A stretch of 42,101 bases of DNA from Bacteriovoracaceae bacterium (GTDB lineage: Bacteria > Bdellovibrionota > Bacteriovoracia > Bacteriovoracales > Bacteriovoracaceae): the NCBI GenBank assembly GCA_947451425.1, contig CANGAC010000004.1:1-42101 (forward strand). The letters are read 5' to 3'. The notes under the pieces are model-generated. The model did not search any database, had not been told where the DNA came from, and saw only the letters and a list, made by a program, of their open reading frames with translations. The translations under genes were made by a program, and so were the position numbers. Shown piece by piece: positions 16,600-25,340 of the stretch (within the stretch, counting starts at the first letter, position 1; each line of letters opens with the position of its first letter).

Positions 16600-18114
16600 A
16601 TGTTCGTTAAGAAGTTCGAGGCCGACACATTAGAAGAAGCGCTTAAAGCAGTTAAGGTCGAGCTGGGTCCTGATGCGATCATTCTGAAGACTATTACTAA
16701 CACTGGCCTCAAAGGTGCCTTCAAAAAAAAGCGCATCGAGATTACCGCGGCCATCTCAGAGCGAAACTTTGAGAAAAAGGCGAAGGTGGATAAAGTGCTT
16801 AACGATGAACAGAAAGAAGCTTTTCACCAGCAGCCGGCCAAAAGCATGAACAAGACTATCCAGAAATATAATAATTCTCCGGGCGTTGAAACATCCAACG
16901 GAACTGGTTACGGAAGCCTTGGTCTCAATAAAGTGGTGAACACCATCTCTCAAAGCACGGCCAATCTTGCGGACGTGACTTCGAAAACCGGAAAACTTCT
17001 GAAGAACAGTCTCGATGATTTCTTGGGCGAAGAAGAAGGGGAGTTCCTGACTGATTCGGCTGAAGAAAGAGTCATTCGTCCCGCTGCCCGTCCAGCTCCC
17101 CGGGAGGCGCGCAGAGAAGCTCCCGCTCAGGAACCGACCCGCGGGAAGTACGCTGAACCTCCCGCGCAGAGAACGGAAGAAGCTCCTCGTGCCCAGGAGA
17201 ATAATTCTCCCGTGAGCCGTGAAGCTTACAACGAACTTCGCCAGATCATGGCGACCCAGCAGAACAAGATTCAGCTCCTCGAGCAGAAGATCCTCGAGTT
17301 CTCATCAAACTACCAGTTCAACCAGAAACACCTGAACGAAGCCAAGGGTCTCTTCCAGCTTCGCACGACTTTAAAGACTCTTGATGTGGACGAAGCGCAC
17401 ATTCTTGAACTCATCAAGAAAGCGCAATACGAACTCGCTAAAGATGATCTCGAAGACGCGGACGTGGTTTTTGAATTTGCCCTGAAAGAAATGGCGAGCT
17501 CGATCAATACAGCGATTCCTCTTTTTGCCCGCGTGGATAACGGAGAGCCCGTGATCACGATCCTTTGCTCGGAGGCAGCTTCCGGACAATCGACCATGGG
17601 AATGAAGATCGCGATCCTGAAAAAAGACGTCGTTTTCCTTCAGTATTCTCAGGATGCCCAGAACAATGGAGCAACTGACTTCGCTGCTCAGGTCTTCGGG
17701 ATCAAGGTAGAAAAAGTCCAGAATTACCCGGAACTGGTGGGTCTTACCAGAAAAGCTGTGGAAGCCGGCAAATCTGTCCTCATCGATGTCCGCCTGAACG
17801 GCAAACATTCCGATGAAACCAAAAAATTTGTTGAGACGATGAAACGTGGTTTCCATCACGTAGAAGTCCTTACCACGTTATCTGCCATTCACTCTGAACT
17901 TTATAACCGGAAAATTCTTGCTCGATACAAGGACTTTACGGACGGTGTTATCATTTCTCATGTGGATCTCTGCATGAACTTTGGGGCCCTCTACAATGTT
18001 CATAAAGGCCACAATAAGCTGCCCCTGAAATTCTTTGGAACAGGCCCCGTAGTTCCGGACGATATCGAAGGTGCAACTGCTGAGAGATTGATGGGTGGTC
18101 TCTTCCAGTTCTAA
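16600..18114 (+). CDS. flhF: FlhF-like protein with degenerate GTPase motifs
   Basis: 504 residues. The N-terminal B-domain is typical (FVKKFEADTLEEALKAVKVE, then GPDAIILK). A long linker is rich in Ala/Pro/Arg/Glu (~155-205), then comes a helical N-domain and an SRP-GTPase-like G domain. The fold outline and the C-terminal block (TGPVVPDDIEGATAERL) are retained, but motifs are lost. The P-loop reads SEAASGQST (residues 324-332; no GKT), the DTAGR position reads DVRLNG (396-401), and TKLD reads SHVD. FlhF normally recruits the first basal-body parts to the pole in a GTP-dependent way. Here nucleotide binding is doubtful. Identity is supported by the N- and C-terminal blocks and by flhA/flhG neighbours. 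Confidence 0.9.
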   Translation: MFVKKFEADTLEEALKAVKVELGPDAIILKTITNTGLKGAFKKKRIEITAAISERNFEKKAKVDKVLNDEQKEAFHQQPAKSMNKTIQKYNNSPGVETSNGTGYGSLGLNKVVNTISQSTANLADVTSKTGKLLKNSLDDFLGEEEGEFLTDSAEERVIRPAARPAPREARREAPAQEPTRGKYAEPPAQRTEEAPRAQENNSPVSREAYNELRQIMATQQNKIQLLEQKILEFSSNYQFNQKHLNEAKGLFQLRTTLKTLDVDEAHILELIKKAQYELAKDDLEDADVVFEFALKEMASSINTAIPLFARVDNGEPVITILCSEAASGQSTMGMKIAILKKDVVFLQYSQDAQNNGATDFAAQVFGIKVEKVQNYPELVGLTRKAVEAGKSVLIDVRLNGKHSDETKKFVETMKRGFHHVEVLTTLSAIHSELYNRKILARYKDFTDGVIISHVDLCMNFGALYNVHKGHNKLPLKFFGTGPVVPDDIEGATAERLMGGLFQF

Positions 18115-18133
18115 AGTTTTCCACCAGTTTCCC

Positions 18134-18156
18134 AACCCCGACAGGATGTCAGGGTT
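18134..18156 (+). other. intra-operon hairpin between flhF and flhG
   Basis: AACCCCGACA, loop GGA, TGTCAGGGTT: 9 of 10 positions pair, with one C/A mismatch. There is no T-run after it, so it is not an intrinsic terminator. It could mark an mRNA processing or stability point in this 62-base gap, one of the largest in the operon. Confidence 0.5.
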
Positions 18157-18176
18157 AGTGCGCTTACAGGAGTTCT

Positions 18177-19043
18177 ATGCACAAGACCAGCGAGTGGTTG
18201 CAGACTTTTTCATCCGAAAAAAATACCAAGTCTCATTCTTTAGATTCTTTCAGACCGTGCGTAAAAATTTCTGTAACTGGCGGCAAGGGCGGAGTAGGGA
18301 AGACCTCCATCGCTCTGAAAACGGCCCAGGAACTCGCGAAGGCCGGTCACCGGACACTTCTCATCGATTGTGATTCCAATCTCTCCAATACGGCGATTAA
18401 GCTGGGTCTGCCGATGGATAATAAATTCGAAAAACTCCTCTCATCAGAGAAAACTTTCGAAGAGTGCCTGATCGTCCAGGGAAATTTCCACCTTCTTCCG
18501 GCCTGCAACGGCTCGATTGAAGTTTTCGAATCAAAAATCAATTTCGATGAAGTCATCATCGACATCATCCAGTGCCATGAGCACGAGTATGATTACATCA
18601 TCCTCGATTGCCCTGCGGGAATGTCCGTTTCCACACTCACATTGAACGCTTATTGCGACCACCGCTTCGTTGTGGTCACACCTGATAAATCCTCCATCAC
18701 TGATTCGTACTCACTCATTAAGGTGCTCTCAAATCGCTTCAACGTGATTGATAACCACCTCATCGTGAACATGTATCAGAACGACAGACAGTTCCAGAAA
18801 GTCGTGATGACCCTGACAGAAACAATCGAGAACTACATCGGTTCACGCACAACTGTCCTTGGTGGCATCCCGAAACTGGATGTTTCTGCCGAGGGGTTTG
18901 ATACTTTTTTCCTCTCTGAAGGGAAAAATGAGTTTCACAAAAACTTCGTTAAACTTTTATATGGGTTCACCGAAAAAGTTGGTGGACCAATGATCCGCAA
19001 TTCAAGCGCAGGTCATTTGGCCTTTGAACACGACGTTCAATAA
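18177..19043 (+). CDS. flhG: FlhG/FleN-type MinD-like ATPase
   Basis: 288 residues. The deviant Walker A is GGKGGVGKTS (residues 35-44), then LLIDCDSNLSN, the Walker B-like strand IILDCPAG, and a C-terminal segment (KNFVKLLYGF) that could be the membrane-binding amphipathic helix. FlhG/FleN limits flagellar number and works with FlhF. The N-terminus (MHKTSEWLQTFSSEK) lacks the DQAxxLR motif that stimulates FlhF GTPase in characterised systems. ACAGGAG sits 6 nt before the ATG, so the start is reliable and the missing motif is not a start-site error. It lies between flhF and fliA. Confidence 0.92.
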   Translation: MHKTSEWLQTFSSEKNTKSHSLDSFRPCVKISVTGGKGGVGKTSIALKTAQELAKAGHRTLLIDCDSNLSNTAIKLGLPMDNKFEKLLSSEKTFEECLIVQGNFHLLPACNGSIEVFESKINFDEVIIDIIQCHEHEYDYIILDCPAGMSVSTLTLNAYCDHRFVVVTPDKSSITDSYSLIKVLSNRFNVIDNHLIVNMYQNDRQFQKVVMTLTETIENYIGSRTTVLGGIPKLDVSAEGFDTFFLSEGKNEFHKNFVKLLYGFTEKVGGPMIRNSSAGHLAFEHDVQ

Positions 19044-19069
19044 AACGGCAAAAGCAGGAGAGCTAGCAA

Positions 19070-19855
19070 ATGTCATCACTCACGGCCAAATTGAAAAACC
19101 TCAAAGACTACCGCTCAACCGTTGACCCGAAAGTCAAAGACGAAATCATTCTTGAATACGCTCCGTTTGTCCGTTATATCGCGCAGAAAATCGCGTCACG
19201 TCTTCCGCCGAATATCGAGCTGGATGACATGATTTCATGCGGAGTTATCGGTCTCATGGACGCGATCGAGAAATTCGATCCAACCCGCGATAACAAATTT
19301 AAAACGTACGCTGAATTCCGTATCCGTGGAGCGATCCTCGATGAGCTTCGCTCACAGGACTGGGTTCCCCGTTCCGTTCGTGAGAAGGCCAAGATCGTAG
19401 AGAAAGCTTACGCTAAGCTTGAGAAAGATCTCGGTCGTCCGGCAACTGACGAAGAGATGTGCGAGCATCTCGCGTGCTCAATGGACGAGTTCCATGAGCT
19501 CATCAACAAATCAAAATCTGTCTCTCTTCTCAATATCGAAGATGCCGCAGCGATGTCCAAGGGTGATAAAAAACTCATGGTCTCTCTCATGGAAACTTCC
19601 CGTGGTGCTAACCCGGCAACGGCCGTTGGTTACAAGCGCGCGCAGGAAATCATCAAGGACGGGATCAAGTCCCTTCCGGAGAAGCAGCGTCTCGTTCTTT
19701 CTCTCTATTACTTCGAAGACCTCAACCTGAAAGAAATCGGCCAGGTTCTCGACGTCACAGAGTCGCGCGTGTCTCAGCTTCACACTCAGGCGATCCTGAA
19801 ACTGAAAGCAAAACTCCGCAATCAATTCGATTCATACGAAGATCTGGCGAGCTAA
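19070..19855 (+). CDS. fliA: flagellar sigma factor sigma28
   Basis: 261 residues with sigma70-family regions 2 (IELDDMISCGVIGLMDAIEKF ... FKTYAEFRIRGAILDELR in part), 3, and 4 (LPEKQRLVLSLYYFEDLNLKEIG with DVTESRVSQLHTQA). The RGAILDELR and EIG...ESRVSQ blocks mark the FliA/WhiG group. It transcribes late flagellar and chemotaxis genes. It is the last gene of the operon, ended by a strong terminator. No flgM (anti-sigma) is in this window. Confidence 0.96.
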   Translation: MSSLTAKLKNLKDYRSTVDPKVKDEIILEYAPFVRYIAQKIASRLPPNIELDDMISCGVIGLMDAIEKFDPTRDNKFKTYAEFRIRGAILDELRSQDWVPRSVREKAKIVEKAYAKLEKDLGRPATDEEMCEHLACSMDEFHELINKSKSVSLLNIEDAAAMSKGDKKLMVSLMETSRGANPATAVGYKRAQEIIKDGIKSLPEKQRLVLSLYYFEDLNLKEIGQVLDVTESRVSQLHTQAILKLKAKLRNQFDSYEDLAS

Positions 19856-19881
19856 GATAAACTCATTCAGATCATGATTCT

Positions 19882-19920
19882 AAAAGCCCGAGTCTAAACC
19901 TCGGGCTTTTATATTTTATT
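19882..19920 (+). terminator. intrinsic terminator after fliA
   Basis: AAAAGCCCGAG, loop TCTAAAC, CTCGGGCTTTT: an 11-bp perfect stem followed by TATTTTATTT. It closes the flagellar operon. Confidence 0.95.
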
Positions 19921-19991
19921 TAGTACTTCACAATCCGTGTCATTTTGTCTGAGAATTTAACTAGCGGAATTTATTCTCACGAGGTGCTTCT

Positions 19992-22289
19992 ATGGATTGG
20001 AAAAAAACCTTCACTAAGGGCTCATGGCTTATTCACGGGATCTTTCTCGTCGCCATCCTTTGCACACTGGGAACGGGCCTGTTTGCTCTTCGCCTGGCCC
20101 AGTATCAGGCAACAGAAGCTGAACGTACGACGAAGGTCAAAGAACTCATCACCTACTTAAAGACGGATGATTCGTTTGAAAAAATCGCCAAGTATTTATC
20201 CTGGGCGCAGTCAGAAAAAGCCTTCGAGAAAGTGAAAGAACTCTCTGCACGGATGGCGGAAACTGAAACCATCCTCGAAGTAAAACCAAACGACGAACTT
20301 CAGAAGTCGCTTCGCTCTTTCAATAAATCCATCACGAAGGGAACCGGCATGTCGGACCCTTCGGATGCGCTGAAAGTGATGAGTAACAAGATCAACGCTC
20401 TCTCTGATGTTGCTCACTCCAATGGCTTCAGAAGAGTTTCCGCGATCGCTGACAAGATGAAGTCCCGCCTCTCAAACCTCACAGCGAAAACTGTTGCGGG
20501 CTCGGTCCAGGTCTCTTACTTAAAAACTGATCTCAAAACACTTTCTACACTCGTTTCCGGTGCGGCCCTGAGTGATGGCGAAAAGAATGGTCTTCTTGCC
20601 CGCTTTGAATCAATCGAGCAGGAACTGAATCTCCTCTCCTCACTCAGCTCTGAATCAAGAAACATGAAAGCCGAAATCACCACGGCCACTCTGGCGATGG
20701 CAAAATGGGTCGCGCAGCTTGAGACGAAAGCACTCACGTTATCTGGTGTTCCGGTTCAGAAGCAGAAGCACCTTATCATCTTCCTGTTCTCGATCGTGGG
20801 CTTCATGATGACCGCGTGGCTGGGTGTCCTTTATCTTTTCCGCTGGGAAAAAATCACGATCGGCACGCAGGTTGAAAACGAAGTGAAGAGTGTGATTGAA
20901 AAAGGTATCCTCGCTGACCAGAGATTCATGGTGGACCATTACTCCGATTCCACCCGCGAAGATATCATCCGCCTTCTCGATGAACTCAAAGTGAAACTCA
21001 ATCTCGGATCCATGCTCCATGAAGGTCTCCCTTTTGGTGGCTGCATGCTGGATAAGAATTTCCGTGTGACCTGGTTCAACGAAATCTTCCTCGAGCAGTT
21101 CTATCTTTCTCCGGAAGAAGTCCGGTCTGAAACGTTTCACTGGGATTACCTTCGCGAAACCCTGAATCTCTCTGAAGATCCGGTTTACGAAGCTCTCGTC
21201 AACAAAGTCGCCGGCATCTATCCGGTGAAAATGAAGCAGGATGAGATGTCTCCGGCCCAGCCGTACGAGATGTACGTCACTCCGATCACGATGAACCGCG
21301 AAGACCGGGTGATGGTGTTCTTCTATCCGTTGATTTCTGTGAAAGACGCCATCACGGAGCAGGTGAATCTCTCGCGGGATGTGATGAAGCGCTTCGCTGA
21401 CCTCTGGAACATGGACACGCTCGATGAAGATGAGCTGGCCCTCCTCGAAAAAGATTTCGCTGCCAATAATCTCGAAGACACGTTCGTTGAACTCCGCGAT
21501 CTCTATGAGCGCATCGCACTTGAGAAGCAGGAATATCTCCGTACGATCCAGGTGCTTGAATCTGAAAATACCGAATACAGAAACTCTCTCGATGCCATCT
21601 CCCGCATGGAAGAAGAGAAAAAAGAAATCATCAGAAAAGAGATGACCATCGCCAATGAACTCAAGACGTCGATGATCACGACACTTGAGAAGTGCGAGAT
21701 GCTCACGCACATCAACAAGGGTGTCCTCCAGCAGAATGATGAACTCCGCACTGAAGCGATGAGAATTCAGGAGAAAGGCATCGACGGCATGAAACGTGTC
21801 CGCGAAGTGATGGACATGGTTACCCAGATCGATGGTCTTCGCGCTGACTACAAGAAACTGAAGTTCGATCTCATGGAGAACAAGGCGCGCCTCATTTCCA
21901 TGAATAATTCTCTCCTCTCGGGTCTTCCGGTCCTGGATGAAAACCAGCAGAAGCTCGCTACGAAGTACAAGGATGAACTCGCCCGTCTCGATGTGACGGT
22001 CAGTATCCTTGAGAAAAAACTTGGGTCTCTCGATATGCTCGTAGGAAAAATGAGCATGATGAATGAAGCAAGGACAACCGAGCAGCTTCCGTTTAATTTC
22101 CAGACTTCTCAGAAAGATCACGCCCTGAAAGAGACTATCCATGAACTTCAGAAAGTGCTGACGGCGGAAGAAGGGAAACTCGTGACAAATCTCCAGGCCC
22201 TGCGCGAACTCATGAAGCAGGACATGGAAGCTTCACGGAAGTCTCAGGAGATCTCTGAAAGAGGCGAGAACCAGTCTCTTCTGTCCTGA
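19992..22289 (+). CDS. receptor-like membrane protein: periplasmic helical sensor, PAS-like and coiled coil
   Basis: 765 residues. TM1 is at ~13-34, a periplasmic helical region at ~35-258, TM2 at ~260-283, a short linker, a PAS-like segment at ~341-450 (GGCMLDKNFRVTWFNEIFL, where PAS folds place a substrate-facing strand), then a long coiled coil (~480-740). The layout copies a chemoreceptor, but the MCP hairpin tip that binds CheA/CheW is absent, and no kinase, GGDEF or phosphatase motif is seen. It is adjacent to fliA but separated by its terminator, and overlaps the pseudouridine synthase gene by one base. It may be a sensor that works through protein contact or a polar scaffold. Family not recognised. 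The 467-aa antisense ORF is its shadow. Confidence 0.8.
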   Translation: MDWKKTFTKGSWLIHGIFLVAILCTLGTGLFALRLAQYQATEAERTTKVKELITYLKTDDSFEKIAKYLSWAQSEKAFEKVKELSARMAETETILEVKPNDELQKSLRSFNKSITKGTGMSDPSDALKVMSNKINALSDVAHSNGFRRVSAIADKMKSRLSNLTAKTVAGSVQVSYLKTDLKTLSTLVSGAALSDGEKNGLLARFESIEQELNLLSSLSSESRNMKAEITTATLAMAKWVAQLETKALTLSGVPVQKQKHLIIFLFSIVGFMMTAWLGVLYLFRWEKITIGTQVENEVKSVIEKGILADQRFMVDHYSDSTREDIIRLLDELKVKLNLGSMLHEGLPFGGCMLDKNFRVTWFNEIFLEQFYLSPEEVRSETFHWDYLRETLNLSEDPVYEALVNKVAGIYPVKMKQDEMSPAQPYEMYVTPITMNREDRVMVFFYPLISVKDAITEQVNLSRDVMKRFADLWNMDTLDEDELALLEKDFAANNLEDTFVELRDLYERIALEKQEYLRTIQVLESENTEYRNSLDAISRMEEEKKEIIRKEMTIANELKTSMITTLEKCEMLTHINKGVLQQNDELRTEAMRIQEKGIDGMKRVREVMDMVTQIDGLRADYKKLKFDLMENKARLISMNNSLLSGLPVLDENQQKLATKYKDELARLDVTVSILEKKLGSLDMLVGKMSMMNEARTTEQLPFNFQTSQKDHALKETIHELQKVLTAEEGKLVTNLQALRELMKQDMEASRKSQEISERGENQSLLS

Positions 22290-23107
22290 TGAGAACGTTC
22301 AAACTTACCGTCACCCGGGAGAATCAGAACCTGGGTGACGCTCTCTCACTCCTCACGAAATTTCCCTTTGAAAACATCGCTGAAGCTGCCTGGAAAGGGG
22401 CCATCTGGTTACAGAAGGGCGGAAAGGGGAAAATCCTCCGCGAGCGGGATGCGAATTTTATCCTGAAGCCGAAAGACCTTGTGACCTTTTATCTGGATCC
22501 GAAAGTTCTCTCGCTGCCGGAATTAAAACACGCCGTATGCCTCGAAGAAACCCGCCACTATGGAGTCTGGATTAAGAACGCCGGAGTCGTCACGCAAGGA
22601 ACTCAGGCCGGTGATCACACCTCGCTTCTTCGCTACGTTGAACTCACAAAGAAAAGAGAGACATTTCTTGTTCACCGACTTGATCGGGAAACGGAAGGTC
22701 TTACCATCATCGCTTACACTTCCGAAGGAGCGGCGAAGTTGAGTGCGCTCTTTCAGGAAAACAAGATCACAAAAACTTATGAAGCCGTTGTTCTGGGTTC
22801 CATCACACCAGGCATCAGCCGCACCATCGAAGCTTCTTTGGACGGCAAAGAGGCGGTCACTCACTACAAAGTGATCGACAGCAGTGAGAGCAAGAGTCTC
22901 CTGCGGGTAGAAATTGAAACCGGAAGGCTTCATCAGATCCGACGGCACCTGGATTACGCCGGGTATCCAGTCATGGGTGATCCCAAATATGGGAAGGGGA
23001 ATAAGAACCGCAAAGGCCTTCAACTTCTCGCTAGTTCGCTCTCCTTTATCGATCCCTGGGATAAAAAACAGAAGACCTGGGATCATCCTTCTCACCTCAC
23101 TGTCTAA
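22289..23107 (+). CDS. RluA-family pseudouridine synthase
   Basis: 272 residues. An N-terminal S4-like segment (AAWKGAIWLQKGGKGK) precedes the catalytic domain with the catalytic aspartate in VHRLDRETEGL, then TKTYEAVVLG and the GRLHQIRRHLDYAGYPVMGD block shared by RluA/RluC/RluD enzymes. It converts specific uridines in rRNA or tRNA to pseudouridine; the target cannot be read from sequence. ATG overlaps the previous gene's TGA (TGATG). The link to that receptor-like gene is probably transcriptional only. Confidence 0.92.
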   Translation: MRTFKLTVTRENQNLGDALSLLTKFPFENIAEAAWKGAIWLQKGGKGKILRERDANFILKPKDLVTFYLDPKVLSLPELKHAVCLEETRHYGVWIKNAGVVTQGTQAGDHTSLLRYVELTKKRETFLVHRLDRETEGLTIIAYTSEGAAKLSALFQENKITKTYEAVVLGSITPGISRTIEASLDGKEAVTHYKVIDSSESKSLLRVEIETGRLHQIRRHLDYAGYPVMGDPKYGKGNKNRKGLQLLASSLSFIDPWDKKQKTWDHPSHLTV

Positions 23108-23204
23108 ATTTTAGTCAATCCGCTTCTGTCATTTTTACAACGAGTCCCGTTTTCTCAGCCCCAACTTCTTAGGCCGGATACAATTCGCGTATTAAGGAGT
23201 TCTC

Positions 23205-24701
23205 ATGTTTCGCATCAGCTCGGCCATTTTGATTGCCCTTGTTTCATTCTCTGCCTTTGCCCGTGTGAGCATGGATGAGAAGAGAGACCGTGTGCGCTTC
23301 CTCGAGCGTCTATCCCGCGCCATTCCCGCTCTTCACATTGCGGGCTATCAGCGTGAACTGGCCTACGAAGAAAGAAACCTGTCGATGGAAGAGCGTGCTG
23401 AAAACGAAGCTCAGCTCATGGCCGAAACAATTAAGAAACAAGTTATCGCCTCTTACGAGAAGGCCTTTGAAGAATCATCCGATGAGGTGAAAGCCAAAGA
23501 AACCGTGAAAGAGTCCATCGACCGTGACCTTGACCTCGCGGAACCTGATCTTCGCGATTCGATCAAAGAAATTGCTTACAAGGCTTTAGAAGATGCCGCC
23601 AATGGTGCAGCTTCTTCTGAAGAAAATACCGATCCTCTTCAGCGCTTCATGATGGTTGAAGTGACGGAACGTTCGCGCTTCTTAAATCTTGAGACGATCT
23701 CGAGTTCCAACGGCAACGCTGCTTCACCTATTGCCAGCACTGACCGCGATGCGGAACGGAAGTCATACAACAATAAAAATGAAATTCTCGAATCTCTCAC
23801 TTCAGATCGCGCCAATACCCGCTGGTTATCAACAGCAAGTATTACAACCAACTCATCCGTCACCAAGCGGGCTGATGCCAACATCAGTTACACTCTTAAG
23901 ATTAACTTCCTCGGCGCTGAACTTTCCGGCGGGCCAAATATCGCCTTTCACCGCCACTATGAATCACGGGTGGTCGTTCTCTCAGAAGGACTCCAGCCGG
24001 GCGTGAATCCTAACGGCGATTTTGATTTCAACAAACGCGACCGCGCGGGCCAGGTCATCATGTCCGGCGGAAAAGCACAGAAGAGATTCATCGCTTTCTA
24101 CTGCGAACTATCGCTCAACTTCAACACAGAATACTCGGGCAGCGGAAACTTCAGCATCGCCGGCATCGGCGGCGGAGCTTCGTACGGCCACCGCTATAGT
24201 AATGAAGTCACCATGACTTCCAGACGTATCCTTGTTCCGGAATACATCGGTAATCAGACCGTTACTTTATCTTTCCTTCAGAATCTTTGCCTCGGTGATT
24301 TCTTAGGTGCCAAGGTCAATAACTACATGACCGTAAAACAGTCCCTCAATGTCCAGATGAGAAACGTCATCGCTTCTCTTCGTTTCTCTCACCCGATGAC
24401 TAAATGTGTCCGCGACTCTCAGTGTATCGGCTGGTTCAATTCCGGCATGAGAGGAGTCGTGGGGAATGCCGCTGTTCCAAGATGCGTGGAAGAATCGAGA
24501 GAAAAATACTTCGCCTGTGCCGTAAGATCCGTCGTGAACCAGAAGTGCCCGGTCTTTAAGAATGGAAAACACACTTCAGACGGAATGTTTGAGTACGCCT
24601 GTGACCAGGGACTTTATTGCAAGACGGTTAAGGAAGGCGGATGGTTCCAGAATTACAATCTCTTCGAGTACGCTGAAGGCCGCTGCCAGCCCCGCAGATA
24701 A
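23205..24701 (+). CDS. secreted protein of unknown family with Cys-rich C-terminus
   Basis: 498 residues with a signal peptide (MFRISSAILIALVSFSAFA). Residues ~20-140 are helical and charged (EERNLSMEERAENEAQL). Residues ~195-395 look beta-rich, with alternating hydrophobic residues and Gly-rich turns (IAGIGGGASYGH). The last ~100 residues carry about nine cysteines in a pattern suggesting a disulfide-bonded module. AAGGAG lies 6 nt before the ATG. No enzyme motif was seen and I do not recognise the family. The stop codon directly abuts the stop of the convergent coaE gene, with no base between them. Confidence 0.78.
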   Translation: MFRISSAILIALVSFSAFARVSMDEKRDRVRFLERLSRAIPALHIAGYQRELAYEERNLSMEERAENEAQLMAETIKKQVIASYEKAFEESSDEVKAKETVKESIDRDLDLAEPDLRDSIKEIAYKALEDAANGAASSEENTDPLQRFMMVEVTERSRFLNLETISSSNGNAASPIASTDRDAERKSYNNKNEILESLTSDRANTRWLSTASITTNSSVTKRADANISYTLKINFLGAELSGGPNIAFHRHYESRVVVLSEGLQPGVNPNGDFDFNKRDRAGQVIMSGGKAQKRFIAFYCELSLNFNTEYSGSGNFSIAGIGGGASYGHRYSNEVTMTSRRILVPEYIGNQTVTLSFLQNLCLGDFLGAKVNNYMTVKQSLNVQMRNVIASLRFSHPMTKCVRDSQCIGWFNSGMRGVVGNAAVPRCVEESREKYFACAVRSVVNQKCPVFKNGKHTSDGMFEYACDQGLYCKTVKEGGWFQNYNLFEYAEGRCQPRR

Positions 24702-25340
24702 TTATTCAAAAACCTGCCGGAGAAACTGTTCCACTTCTTCGGCAAGTTCAACCTTCGTCCCGGAATTATCAATCACCAGATCTGATTTCTCTTTCTTCTC
24801 TTCAATGCCCAACTGACTGTCCATGATAAGATCCGCCATGGCTTCCTCATGCCCGTCCCGTTCCATGAGACGCGCGCGCTGGATTTTTTCCGGAGCATAG
24901 ACCAAAACTTTCAGGTCAACCATCGGGTCAAGGTGCTTCTCAAATAAAAGGGGAACATCATAAACAACATATTCCGGCCGTCCGAGTTTTTCATAAGCCG
25001 CTAAGAAAGCATCTTTCAGGCGGGCATAGATATGCGCCTCAATTTCTTCTTTCACCACGGGGGCCGTGAAAACTTTGTCCCGGAGTTTCCGGAAATCAAT
25101 TTCCGCTTCATTCATCACATCAGGGTAATTCGTGCGGATAAAGTCTTTCGTGTCTTTTCTTGTATAGATCTCTTTGACGAGAAGATCGGCATTGATGACG
25201 GGGATTTTTTTCTCCATCAGGATTTTGGCAACAGTGGATTTTCCCGTGGCAATCCCTCCGGTGAGACCAATCACCGGAACTTTCATCCCGTGAAGTCTTT
25301 TAGTCTCACTGAGCTTAGAAAAATTCTTCTTCAGCTTCAT
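24702..25340 (-). CDS. coaE: dephospho-CoA kinase
   Basis: 212 residues; it catalyses the last step of coenzyme A synthesis, ATP-dependent phosphorylation of dephospho-CoA. The P-loop is GLTGGIATGKST (about residues 24-35); the CoA-binding aspartate is in VINADLLVKEIY, the lid-side motif is YDVPLLFEKHLD, and VLVYAPEKIQRARLMERD is also present. The start at 25340 overlaps the mazG stop as ATGA, implying coupling, but it gives an unusually long N-terminus. A Met 18 codons in (25286), just before VPVIGLTGG, would give a more typical length. Identity is confident; the start is less so. Confidence 0.94.
   Translation of the reverse strand: MKLKKNFSKLSETKRLHGMKVPVIGLTGGIATGKSTVAKILMEKKIPVINADLLVKEIYTRKDTKDFIRTNYPDVMNEAEIDFRKLRDKVFTAPVVKEEIEAHIYARLKDAFLAAYEKLGRPEYVVYDVPLLFEKHLDPMVDLKVLVYAPEKIQRARLMERDGHEEAMADLIMDSQLGIEEKKEKSDLVIDNSGTKVELAEEVEQFLRQVFE

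Noticed and set aside
16723-16730. A8 homopolymer early in flhF as a phase-variation or slippage site
   Set aside because: Eight As can slip, but the tract encodes the expected Lys-rich B-domain sequence and nothing else suggests switching.
19945-19975. TTGTCT with AATTTA as a promoter for the receptor-like gene
   Set aside because: The -10 matches consensus at too few positions. A promoter must exist after the terminator, but I cannot place it.
20739-22142. 467-aa antisense ORF on the minus strand
   Set aside because: It is an exact shadow of the receptor-like gene, with low-complexity His/Phe/Glu-rich sequence, no ribosome-binding site and no family likeness. Codon bias of the plus gene keeps this frame open.
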